A DNA stretch of 51,308 bases from a bacterium (GTDB lineage: Bacteria; Myxococcota_A; Bradymonadia; REDH01): contig JAUICO010000023.1 of the NCBI GenBank assembly GCA_030427825.1, positions 1 to 51,308 on the forward strand, given 5' to 3'. Position numbers and translations under genes: made by a program. This document shows, piece after piece, positions 25,208-32,842 of the stretch. A model generated the notes under the pieces. The model was not told the DNA's origin. It did not search any database and saw only the letters and a list, made by a program, of their open reading frames with translations. Numbering within the stretch: the stretch's first letter is position 1; every line of letters starts with the position of its first letter.

Positions 25208-25585
25208 ATGGCCGGCAAGAAGAAGCAGGAAGAAGAGGGCCCGGTCATGGGCCGCGATCCGCTGACCGAGAATGACAGCATTCTCGCAACACAGTTCTTC
25301 AACACGCCGGCCGGCCAGGTGCCGAAACCGGCTGAGGGGGCGTGGGACGACGCGCCTGCGCGTCCCCGAACGCGCTCGACAAAACGGCGCTCCGGCCGCG
25401 CGAAAGCGGCGGCACCTTCGCACTACAAGATTGTATCGATCTCGCTCTACAACGACGATATCAACAAGATCGATGATCTGGTGAAAGAGTTGAAGAAGCG
25501 CGGTTTCACCCGCGCCAACCGTTCCGCGCTCATCCGCTATGCCATCGATACCGTCGACATCGACAAGATGCCTCGCGGCTACTGA
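25208..25585 (+). CDS. Ribbon-helix-helix protein, likely partner of the adjacent ParA
   Basis: The 125-aa protein has a charged, disordered N-terminal half (about 1-70, KKKQEEEG at the start and the basic STKRRSGRAKAAA stretch) and a C-terminal ribbon-helix-helix domain: strand YKIVSISLYNDD (about 73-84), helix INKIDDLVKELKKRG (85-99), turn, helix RSALIRYAIDTVD (105-117). This is the arrangement of ParG/omega-type centromere-binding proteins, whose flexible N-termini stimulate the ParA ATPase and whose RHH domain binds DNA repeats and represses promoters. A GAGGAG site precedes the ATG. Paired with the preceding ParA it looks like a complete partition-type cassette, although no plasmid genes are around. 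Confidence 0.85.
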   Translation: MAGKKKQEEEGPVMGRDPLTENDSILATQFFNTPAGQVPKPAEGAWDDAPARPRTRSTKRRSGRAKAAAPSHYKIVSISLYNDDINKIDDLVKELKKRGFTRANRSALIRYAIDTVDIDKMPRGY

Positions 25586-25615
25586 GGCCGTAATGCCCGC
25601 AGGCAGCACGCTGCT

Positions 25616-25655
25616 TTGACACTCCATACACCGTCACGTATAGCCCGTGACGGTG
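25616..25655 (+). promoter_or_regulatory. Strong promoter with -10 inside a perfect 10-bp inverted repeat (operator)
   Basis: TTGACA (25616-25621), a 17-base spacer and TATAGC (25639-25644) make a good sigma-70 promoter. The arms CACCGTCACG (25629-25638) and CGTGACGGTG (25646-25655) are exact inverted repeats, and the 7-base gap between them is the -10 box plus one base. A dimeric repressor bound here would block RNA polymerase. There is no T-tract, so it is unlikely to be a terminator. The sensor-like gene starts 67 bases further on. Confidence 0.72.
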
Positions 25656-25721
25656 CTCCAGAGTACGCGTCGAACCCTGTTCGACCAGCTTTACACTTGC
25701 TTCCATTGCGGGAAACGAACC

Positions 25722-27161
25722 ATGTTACGAGCCATTCTCTCGGCGATTGTTATCGTCGCGCTGCTGATCATCACTCTCGCTGTCGGCATTATCGCCGGCG
25801 GTGCTCGGGACGATGTCCGCTTGTCAACCGCTGACCGTGTCCAGGCATCGGCCGAGGCGATCAAACTCTCGAACGATCTCGCCCAGGAGCGCTTCGCACA
25901 GGCGAGCAGCGACGCATCTCGAATCGCCGAAATCGTGATGGGCCTGCGATGCCCGCGCTCCGGCGCCGAGCTTCGCGCCCTCAGCGAGCCGGTGATTGAC
26001 CCGGCGACGGGCCAGCCGCAGATCGGCCCCAATGGGCGCCCGGTCCTGCGTGGTGCGGGCCTCAGCTGCCCCACACCGCAGCACGACATGGTCCTCGGCG
26101 CCATCCAGCGCTGGGCCGACAACCTGGGCGAAGACGCGCCTGATCTTGTCATCGTAGCGGACCGCAACGGCGAAGTCGTCGCCCGTACCGGACCGACGAT
26201 GCGCGACTGGTACGGCGAGAACAAGCCGAACATGAGCAGCTTCCCCGTCGTAGGTCGCACCGAAGAGTTCGGCACGCAGCGCGACGTTATCGTGTGGCGC
26301 GATCACGAGACGGCACCCACCGCCGTTGCCCTCGTCGCCGCTTCGCCCGTATTTCGTGAGCGCTCCGCCGGGGCTCCCGAGTTCCTCGGCAGCGTGCTGA
26401 TGGGTGACTTCGTGAACAATCTGAAAGCGGAGTCAGATCAGTACTCTGTAAGTCGTTCGGACATCGTCTACTTTGCGATCGAGGACGGAAGTCCTCTCTT
26501 CCCCGGAAGCACGCTTGAGGGCGACGCAGCGTTTGTCGATTCTCTCGCCGTGAAGAGCTACGAAGAGGTGTCACTTACCGACGGTGGCGTCAGCACCACG
26601 ACGCTCGACTTCAACGGTCTCATCAACGAAGGCAGCGGCCGCGCGTTCCGCTTCGAGAGCGGTGGCGATGATTACTATCTGATGCCCGGGCGCTTCAATT
26701 CAGAGTCAGCCACGGAGGCAGGTCCTGCCGGATTCCTCGTACTCACCTCGCTGACAGAGGCGCTGGCTCCGGTGAACAAGTTCAAGGCTGTCGGGATCAT
26801 CGCCCTCGTGCTGGCGCTGATTTCGATCTTTATTGTCATCGTTGCCGTCCGCCTCTTCCTCAAGCCGGCTGATGATATCAGTCGCGGCGTCCAGGAAGTC
26901 ATCGCGGGCAACAAGAACTACATGTGGCCTGTCGACAAGAAGTCATACTTCACCGACCTCGCGCATTCGCTGAACATCATGAGCGCCCGACTTCAGGGTA
27001 AGCCCGACCCGGACTCAGAGGACGCAGCAGGCGCTCGAGAGTGGCAGGGTATGGTCGGTGGTCCCAGCAAGGCGAGCGCCGCGCCGAAGGGCGGTGGCAA
27101 ACCGGTCGCCGGACTCGGCAACCTGCGTGGGCGTTCGTCGCAACACACCGACGACGAGTAG
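25722..27161 (+). CDS. Two-TM sensor-like membrane protein with HAMP-like linker and no output domain
   Basis: The ATG at 25722 begins a TM at once (about 4-26, ILSAIVIVALLIITLAVGII); an in-frame GTG at 25647 lies beyond the promoter box and is rejected. Residues about 30-350 form an extracytoplasmic domain with strands DLVIVADRNGEVVARTGPT and the FLGSVLMGDFVNNLK-like segment, resembling Cache/dCache sensor domains. A second TM at 354-380 is followed by a HAMP-like stretch (LKPADDISRGVQEVIAG, then DLAHSLNIMSARLQ) and a Gly/Ala/Lys-rich tail of about 50 residues (KASAAPKGGGKPVAG). No kinase, methyl-accepting or cyclase domain follows. It is four bases upstream of namZ. Function unknown. Confidence 0.85.
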   Translation: MLRAILSAIVIVALLIITLAVGIIAGGARDDVRLSTADRVQASAEAIKLSNDLAQERFAQASSDASRIAEIVMGLRCPRSGAELRALSEPVIDPATGQPQIGPNGRPVLRGAGLSCPTPQHDMVLGAIQRWADNLGEDAPDLVIVADRNGEVVARTGPTMRDWYGENKPNMSSFPVVGRTEEFGTQRDVIVWRDHETAPTAVALVAASPVFRERSAGAPEFLGSVLMGDFVNNLKAESDQYSVSRSDIVYFAIEDGSPLFPGSTLEGDAAFVDSLAVKSYEEVSLTDGGVSTTTLDFNGLINEGSGRAFRFESGGDDYYLMPGRFNSESATEAGPAGFLVLTSLTEALAPVNKFKAVGIIALVLALISIFIVIVAVRLFLKPADDISRGVQEVIAGNKNYMWPVDKKSYFTDLAHSLNIMSARLQGKPDPDSEDAAGAREWQGMVGGPSKASAAPKGGGKPVAGLGNLRGRSSQHTDDE

Positions 27162-27164
27162 TCG

Positions 27165-28349
27165 GTGCCGGCCCGGATTGAGGCAGGCCTCGATATTCTC
27201 CTCTGCGATCCGGCACGTCTCGCTGAACTGAAGAGGGCCCGCGTCGGACTCCTGGCGCACGCAGCCTCGGTTACATCGAGGTGTGTGCATGCCGGCGACG
27301 CTTTGCTCGCAGCCGGCGTGAATCTCTGCCGGCTCTTCGGACCGGAGCACGGAATTCGTGGCGACGCGCAGGCGATGGAGTCCGTCGACGAAGAGGTGGA
27401 CGCCGTAACCGGGATTCCCACCGTCTCGCTATACGGCGAATGCCTTGCGTCGCTGTACCCGGAACCCGAACAGCTGCTCGGGTTGGACGTGATGATTATC
27501 GACGTCCGCGATATCGGAACCCGCTACTACACCTACGCGGCTACGGCCTGCTACATGGTCGAGGCGTGCACCCGAGCCGGCATACGCTGCATCGTAGTCG
27601 ATCGCCCGAACCCGCTCGGAGCAGCGATTGAAGGGCCCGGAGTCATGTCCGGGTTTGCATCGTTCGTCGGTGCCTTCGACATCCCCAACCGACACGGCCT
27701 CACGCTTCTCGAGCTCCTTGAGCTGGAGCGTCGCCGAGGACGCGAGCTGAGCTTCGAAGGGGTGCACTGCAGTGGCTGGCGCCGCGACCTGGGCGTGAGC
27801 GCAGAGCCGTTTCCATGGGTGATGCCCTCTCCCAACATGCCCACTGTAGACACAGCGTTGGTGTACCCGGGGATGTGCCTGCTCGAGGGCACTGAGGTCA
27901 GCGAAGGCCGCGGCACGACCCGTCCGTTCGAGTTGTTCGGCGCTCCCTGGGTCGATTCGACACGCCTCGTCGCCGAGCTGGACGCGTACGACCTGCCGGG
28001 CGTCTACTTCCGCTCCGCTGTGTTCGTACCGACCTTCGAAAAACACGAAGGCGAGCGGTGCTACGGCGCGGGAATTCATGTGCATGATCCGCAGGCATTC
28101 GATTCCCTTCGCTGCGGCGCTGCGATTGTACATGCTCTCGCCCGTCACAACCCGGGTTCATTCGCATGGCGCGCGGAAGCCTATGAGTTCGTGGACGAGA
28201 TCCCGGCCATCGACCTCCTCTTTGGCAGTTCGGGGCCTCGAGACGCGATCGACGGCGGCGCTGACTGGCAGCAGCTCTCGGAGCTGTTGGAGACACCGTC
28301 GCAGCTGGCTGAGCAGGTGCGGCAGGCGCGACACGGCGGATATGGATGA
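27165..28349 (+). CDS. namZ: NamZ-like exo-beta-N-acetylmuramidase (DUF1343), no signal peptide
   Basis: NamZ enzymes remove N-acetylmuramic acid from the non-reducing end of peptidoglycan fragments. The 394-aa product follows the DUF1343 pattern closely: RLFGPEHGIRGDAQAMESVD with the conserved Glu-His pair (61-62), VMIIDVRDIGTRYYTYAAT, CIVVDRPNPLG, the highly conserved block PSPNMPTVDTALVYPGMCLL and EVSEGRGTTRPFELFGAPW. The GTG start is four bases after the previous stop. There is no signal peptide, so this copy should act in the cytoplasm on imported muropeptides or be exported in another way. Known NamZ enzymes are often secreted or periplasmic. Confidence 0.9.
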   Translation: MPARIEAGLDILLCDPARLAELKRARVGLLAHAASVTSRCVHAGDALLAAGVNLCRLFGPEHGIRGDAQAMESVDEEVDAVTGIPTVSLYGECLASLYPEPEQLLGLDVMIIDVRDIGTRYYTYAATACYMVEACTRAGIRCIVVDRPNPLGAAIEGPGVMSGFASFVGAFDIPNRHGLTLLELLELERRRGRELSFEGVHCSGWRRDLGVSAEPFPWVMPSPNMPTVDTALVYPGMCLLEGTEVSEGRGTTRPFELFGAPWVDSTRLVAELDAYDLPGVYFRSAVFVPTFEKHEGERCYGAGIHVHDPQAFDSLRCGAAIVHALARHNPGSFAWRAEAYEFVDEIPAIDLLFGSSGPRDAIDGGADWQQLSELLETPSQLAEQVRQARHGGYG

Positions 28350-28938
28350 GGTCATGACAGAGGTGCAGCAACGCCGTGTGTGCATCTTCGGCGGGAGCTT
28401 CGACCCACCGCACATGTGCCACGTAATGGCGGCCGTCTGGGCGTTACAGACGCGACCCATCGACGAGGTCTGGTGGGTCCCGACCTGGGACCACGCGTTC
28501 GGAAAACGGCTGCTGCCGTACGCGGATCGCCGCAAGATGATCGAAGCCAGTATCGCCCCCTTTGGCGCCTCTATGCGGCTCAGCGACATCGAGCGTGAGC
28601 TCGACGGTACCAGTCGAACCTGGAAGACCCTGGCGGCGCTCAGAGAGGCACACACGGACTGTGAGTTCTCTCTGCTGGTAGGTGCAGACCTGATCGACCA
28701 GTTCCCGACATGGGAGAACGCGTCCGCAATCTCGGAGTCAACCGTACTTCATGTGATCGGCAGAGAAGGCTACCAGGACCCGGCCGAGGAAGAGCTGCGG
28801 CTTCCGGACATCTCCAGCACGGCGCTGCGTCGTGCGATCGGCGAAGGGCGCCGTTCGTATTATCGTCCGCGACTCAGTCGCCCCGTCGCTGACCTGATAG
28901 AGGAGAACGGCTGGTACTCGATGACGTCGCCGCCGTGA
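28342..28938 (+). CDS. nadD: Nicotinate-nucleotide adenylyltransferase
   Basis: NadD makes deamido-NAD from nicotinate mononucleotide and ATP, a late step of NAD synthesis. The protein of about 198 aa begins with the nucleotidyltransferase motif VCIFGGSFDPPHMCHVMAA, where the usual H-x-G-H reads HMCH, and ends with DISSTALRRAIGEG, the ISSTxxR ATP-binding motif. VWWVPTWDHAFGKRL and FSLLVGADLIDQFPTW are typical too. Starts at ATG 28342 (overlapping the namZ stop) or 28354 are both possible. The gene shares a GTGA overlap with the next one. Confidence 0.93.
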   Translation: MDEVMTEVQQRRVCIFGGSFDPPHMCHVMAAVWALQTRPIDEVWWVPTWDHAFGKRLLPYADRRKMIEASIAPFGASMRLSDIERELDGTSRTWKTLAALREAHTDCEFSLLVGADLIDQFPTWENASAISESTVLHVIGREGYQDPAEEELRLPDISSTALRRAIGEGRRSYYRPRLSRPVADLIEENGWYSMTSPP

Positions 28939-29849
28939 GCATACTCGAGCAGCAGCGCTGGCACATCTTCGGCGCCGGGGCAGTCGGCTGCGCTTTCGCC
29001 CGGATGCTTACCGGTGCCGGCGCGGTGGTCTACGGCACGACCCGGAGCGAAGAAGGGGCGATGGCGGCGTCGCTCGCCGTGCCCGGCTTTGTCGTACGCG
29101 CAGGTGCCTCCGCTCGACAGGCGACGCACGTCCTTGTCACGGTGCCCGACGACCGCATCGCGCAGGTAACCCGCGAGGCGCTTCTCGTAGAACCCAACGC
29201 ATCCGTGTGGCTGCATGCGTGTGGGGCCATGCCGGCCCGGGTTCTGATCGATGCCGGGGTCTCGTCAGGTGCGGGCGCCTGCCACCCGCTCCGCTCGTTT
29301 CCCGCCCGGGACAGCGGAAGTCTTGCGGGCGCAACTTTCGGCGTCGACGGGGACGCAATGGCGATGGAGTGCATCCACCACATCGCGCAGCTGGTCGACG
29401 GAATCAGCGTAGTGGTCCCGGCCTCGTCGCGGCCGCTGTACCACGCCGCCGCGGTGTTGGCGTCGAACGGCGTCTTCGGGCTGGTCGAAGCCGCGGAGCG
29501 CCTGTGCGCACACGCCGGACTGCATGATCCGGCGCTGACGAGGGCGATGTCTGAGCTGACCGCGATGAGCGCATCCAACGCGGCGCAGCGTGGGCACGTG
29601 GCGGCGTGCACGGGACCTGTGGTGCGAGGTGACGCAGGAACTGTGGCGATGCACCGCGCGGCGATGCGCGCTCACGAGATGATCTCCGACTTGATGCTCT
29701 TCGCCCGGCCCCCCGCGCCGGAGCGCGGCGATGGCAGGCGCCGTCGATCTCGATGCCGTCTACGTGGCGTTGTCGCGTATGCTGATTTCGGTCGCCGAGT
29801 CACGCGGCGTGCGCGACTCACAGCTGGCGGCGATGCGCGTGGTGCTTGA
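28935..29849 (+). CDS. DUF2520 Rossmann-type protein, probably frameshifted near its end
   Basis: The start GTG overlaps the nadD stop. The N-terminus is a Rossmann fold (RWHIFGAGAVGCAFARML), and the body matches DUF2520-containing proteins, relatives of pyrroline-5-carboxylate/6-phosphogluconate-type dehydrogenases: ACHPLRSFPARDSGSLAG and LYHAAAVLASNGVFGLVEAA. Up to about residue 259 the frame looks natural. After a run of six C (29709-29714) it turns Arg-rich and unlike a protein (GDGRRRRSRCRLRG) and stops at 29849. The +1 frame continues sensibly as VDLDAVYVALSRMLISVAES to a stop at 29883, matching the usual family ending (Y-x-AL...A). One C too many would explain it. Confidence 0.75.
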   Translation: MSILEQQRWHIFGAGAVGCAFARMLTGAGAVVYGTTRSEEGAMAASLAVPGFVVRAGASARQATHVLVTVPDDRIAQVTREALLVEPNASVWLHACGAMPARVLIDAGVSSGAGACHPLRSFPARDSGSLAGATFGVDGDAMAMECIHHIAQLVDGISVVVPASSRPLYHAAAVLASNGVFGLVEAAERLCAHAGLHDPALTRAMSELTAMSASNAAQRGHVAACTGPVVRGDAGTVAMHRAAMRAHEMISDLMLFARPPAPERGDGRRRRSRCRLRGVVAYADFGRRVTRRARLTAGGDARGA

Positions 29850-29883
29850 ATCTGTGGCGCCGGATCTCAGCCGGCCGCGTTGA
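29709..29883 (+). other. Displaced C-terminal coding end of the DUF2520 gene (+1 frame)
   Basis: From the C6 run the +1 frame is open to the TGA at 29881-29883, encoding VDLDAVYVALSRMLISVAES, then SRGVRDSQLAAMRVVLESV. Joined to the upstream frame it gives a 315-aa protein of normal length. The last 17 bases overlap the 3' end of the convergent ClpA-like gene. An ATG at 29731 could make a separate 50-aa peptide, but I consider that less likely. Confidence 0.6.
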
Positions 29884-32629
29884 CCGACGGCGTTGCGCTG
29901 TCACCGTTTTCGCCAATCTCAGTGGCGTCGTCATCGGCGTCATCATCGCCCAGGACAACGACGGTGATCCTGCCGTCAACGAGCTGCACCTCAAGGTCGG
30001 CCGGTGCCGTGTATTCGCCCCTCAGGATGGACTCGGCGATGGGGTGCTCGAGATAACGTTCGATGGTGCGCCGCATCGGGCGGGCTCCGAGCTCCGGGTC
30101 GAAGCCGCCATTGTCGACGAGGAAGTCGATCACCTCGGCGCTTGCCGAGTAGGAGATGTGGCGGTCGGTCATCAAGCGGCTGCTCGACCGTGCGATCTGA
30201 AGGTGCGCGATTCGGGCAATTTCGTCCCGGCTGAGAGGCGCAAACGCCAGGGGTTCGTCGATTCGATTCCAGAGCTCCGGGCGAAGGGCGGCGCGGGCGG
30301 CTGACAGAGCGCGCTCCATGCCCGCCTTGGAGCTGTTGCCGCCGGATGACGTGAAGCCGACTCTGCGGCTGTCGTCCTGGAAGGCGGTGTCGGCTCCCAG
30401 GTTCGAAGTCATGAGGATTACGGTGTTGCTGAAGTCCACGGTGCGACCACGCGCGTCCGTAATACGCCCGTCGTCGAGAATCTGGATCAGCAGGTTCAGG
30501 ACATCCGGGTGTGCCTTTTCGAGTTCGTCAAAGAGCACCAGCTGGTAGGGTCGCCGACGTACCGGTTCTGTCAGCTGTCCGGGCGCATCGTAGCCGACGT
30601 ATCCCGGCGGTGCGCCGATCAGGCGCGCCACGCTGTGCGCTTCCATGTACTCGCTCATGTCGATTCGCAGCATGCTGTCTTCGTTCTCGAAGAGCAGCGA
30701 GGCCAGGACTCGGGCGAATTCCGTCTTGCCGACGCCGGTAGGTCCCAGAAAGAGAAAGCTGCCGATAGGGCGTCCGCTGATGAATCCGGCGTAGTTGCGC
30801 CGCAGCACCTGTGAGACTCGCTCCACGACGTGTCGATGGCCGATGATCGAGCTCATCAGCCGCGTCTCAAGGTTCAGGAAGCGCTCGGCTTCCGACATGA
30901 GCAGCTTATCAGGCTCGATTCCAGCAGCCTCCGCGACCACCTGTGCGACCAGGGAGAGATTCACGGCGCGGGCCTCAATGCGTCGCGCGCGGCTACCCGC
31001 CAGGTCGAGGACGCTGATCGCCTTGTCCGGCAGGCGTCGCTCGGGGAGGTAGCGGTGACTGAGTCGTACCGCGGCTTCGACCGCGTCGTTCTGAATCTCG
31101 ATGCCGTGGTGCCGCTCGTAGCTGGGCGCGACGCCGCGCAGAATCTCGGTCGCCTCTTCGACAGTGGGTTCATCTACGCGAATCACCTGAAAGCGCCGCG
31201 CGAAGGCTGCGTCGGACTCAATGTACTTTCGGTATTCATCAAAGGTCGTCGCGCCGATGCAGGGAAACTCGCCGCGAGCCAGCGCCGTCTTCAGGTCTCC
31301 TGCCCCGTCGCCGGACCCATCACCGCCGGCGCCGGCGCCAATCCAATGGTGAAGCTCGTCCATGAATACGATGATTCGTCCGCCGGCCTTGGCGACCTCG
31401 CCTTTGAGCTCCGACATTCGCTCAGCAAACGAGCCACGCATCGAGGTGCCGGCGAGCAGCTGGGATGCCTCCAACTCGACAACGATACGACCCTCAAGGC
31501 CGGTGGGTATGCCGTCGAGTTCAGACTGCACGAGGTAGCGCGCGAGGCCTTCGACGATCGCGGTCTTTCCAACCCCCGGGTCGCCGAGCAGTAGAGGGTT
31601 GTTCGAGCGGCGCTTGTTGAGAATATCTACGAGCCGCTGCGTTTCCGCGGAACGTCCGATGGCGTCATCGATTCGACCGTCGATCGCCTCAATCGTAAGG
31701 TTGCGGCCGTAGCGACTCAGTACGGGGTTCTCACGGGCCGTCAGCTCAAAGGCCTGGCGGTTGAGTCTGCGTCGCCGTGCCGGCTTCGTCGGGGCGACGT
31801 CGCTGTCTTTCACCGCCTCGGTCTGCTGCGTTCGACGCGTCACGCTCGGTGGTAGCGGCGTGCTCGATGAGGGGATGCGCCCGCGGCTTACCCGCTTTGC
31901 TGCGGGCCTGGCGTCCGGGCACGGCGGAGCCGCAGGGTGGTCGGCAGATTGTGGCCGCAGGTTCCGAACACGACCGGCGAGCGAACGCAGTGTGTCGCCG
32001 GCCCCACGTCGCACGGACTTCTGCCCGGGAGGCTTCGCTTCGCCGCCGGCAAAGGTCTCCCAACGGCGCAGGATTCGCGTATCGAGCTTGTCGCGGCGTC
32101 CGGCGGAGACTGCGTCGATCGGATTCGCCCCTGCAGGCCCCGGTCCACCAATGAGCGGGGTCGGAACCGGGGTACCGGACCGGTCATCGAGCGGGGCCCG
32201 GGTCGTCGAGCGCAGCCACGCCAGCGCCGTGTTGCGGACTGTGGCCATGTCGACGTCAAGCATCGCCATCAGGCGATAGGCGGCGCAGTCGACGAATGAG
32301 GTGAGGGCCACAACGACGTGGAGGCTCGTGATGGTGTCACGGGAGTTCTTCCCCCCGGCGGCGACGGCGTTCGCGACAGACTCGGCGCGTTCAAATACAC
32401 GGTCCCAGCTCAGCGGGCTCTCGTCGGCAGCGGCAGGAAGGCGCTCAAGGAGCCGGTCAGCGGTAACTGTGTGATCTGACAGAAATGCCTGCGCGCGGTT
32501 TTTCACCGTGAACAGACACAGGAGAAGGTGGCTGGTGCTCAGCGGTTGGCCGAGGCGTTCGGCAACGTCGTGGCTCTCGTCCACGACGACTCGCAATTCC
32601 CGACTCCACCCTCTCGCCATCGACAACAC
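29867..32629 (-). CDS. ClpA-like AAA+ unfoldase with a long linker after the N-domain
   Basis: ClpA/ClpC unfoldases feed proteins to ClpP. The 920-aa product has a Clp N-domain (about 1-150, [11 protein letters not shown]), two AAA modules with Walker [14 protein letters not shown] (about 349-361) and [13 protein letters not shown] (629-641), Walker [10 protein letters not shown] and [10 protein letters not shown], and the arginine-finger region [16 protein letters not shown] tripeptide at about 757-759 (RRVGFTSSG) is the ClpP-docking loop. No M-domain lies in the first AAA module, so it is closer to ClpA than ClpC/ClpB. Between N-domain and first AAA, residues about 150-295 are Pro/Arg-rich and look disordered, far longer than normal. 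No clpS or clpP is nearby. Confidence 0.9.
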   Translation of the reverse strand: MLSMARGWSRELRVVVDESHDVAERLGQPLSTSHLLLCLFTVKNRAQAFLSDHTVTADRLLERLPAAADESPLSWDRVFERAESVANAVAAGGKNSRDTITSLHVVVALTSFVDCAAYRLMAMLDVDMATVRNTALAWLRSTTRAPLDDRSGTPVPTPLIGGPGPAGANPIDAVSAGRRDKLDTRILRRWETFAGGEAKPPGQKSVRRGAGDTLRSLAGRVRNLRPQSADHPAAPPCPDARPAAKRVSRGRIPSSSTPLPPSVTRRTQQTEAVKDSDVAPTKPARRRRLNRQAFELTARENPVLSRYGRNLTIEAIDGRIDDAIGRSAETQRLVDILNKRRSNNPLLLGDPGVGKTAIVEGLARYLVQSELDGIPTGLEGRIVVELEASQLLAGTSMRGSFAERMSELKGEVAKAGGRIIVFMDELHHWIGAGAGGDGSGDGAGDLKTALARGEFPCIGATTFDEYRKYIESDAAFARRFQVIRVDEPTVEEATEILRGVAPSYERHHGIEIQNDAVEAAVRLSHRYLPERRLPDKAISVLDLAGSRARRIEARAVNLSLVAQVVAEAAGIEPDKLLMSEAERFLNLETRLMSSIIGHRHVVERVSQVLRRNYAGFISGRPIGSFLFLGPTGVGKTEFARVLASLLFENEDSMLRIDMSEYMEAHSVARLIGAPPGYVGYDAPGQLTEPVRRRPYQLVLFDELEKAHPDVLNLLIQILDDGRITDARGRTVDFSNTVILMTSNLGADTAFQDDSRRVGFTSSGGNSSKAGMERALSAARAALRPELWNRIDEPLAFAPLSRDEIARIAHLQIARSSSRLMTDRHISYSASAEVIDFLVDNGGFDPELGARPMRRTIERYLEHPIAESILRGEYTAPADLEVQLVDGRITVVVLGDDDADDDATEIGENGDSATPSVNAAG

Positions 32630-32756
32630 CCCGCGTCATCTGCACGCGCCCGCCACGCGATTATCCGGACGGGAGCGAATCTACCGCGAGCGATCACGGC
32701 ACGCAACTAAGCGAGGTGTCGCAGAAACACACGCGTGTTCAGCCTGTTATCAGGAA

Positions 32757-32820
32757 AACTTAAAGTGCGGCAGCGCCGAGGCCGGCCCACGGGTACGTGC
32801 TCTCGAATCTGCTTTAAGTT
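32757..32820. promoter_or_regulatory. AT-rich 9-bp inverted repeat, 46 bases apart, upstream of the ClpA-like gene
   Basis: AACTTAAAG (32757-32765) and CTTTAAGTT (32812-32820) are exact inverted repeats in an otherwise GC-rich 213-bp gap. Nearby are the short palindromes CCTGTTATCAGG and ACACGCGTGT. They lie about 130-190 bases before the ClpA-like start, fit for operators or an RNA stem. No gene is seen in the gap. Confidence 0.4.
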
Positions 32821-32842
32821 GCGCGACGGCGCGGCACCCGTC

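Noticed and set aside
25647..25721. N-terminal extension of the sensor-like protein with a CFHC motif
   Set aside because: It would place the start inside the promoter/operator and remove the TM from the N-terminus; ATG 25722 fits better.
29731..29883. Separate 50-aa gene downstream of the DUF2520 frame
   Set aside because: It fits better as the displaced end of the DUF2520 protein, whose family has this type of ending.
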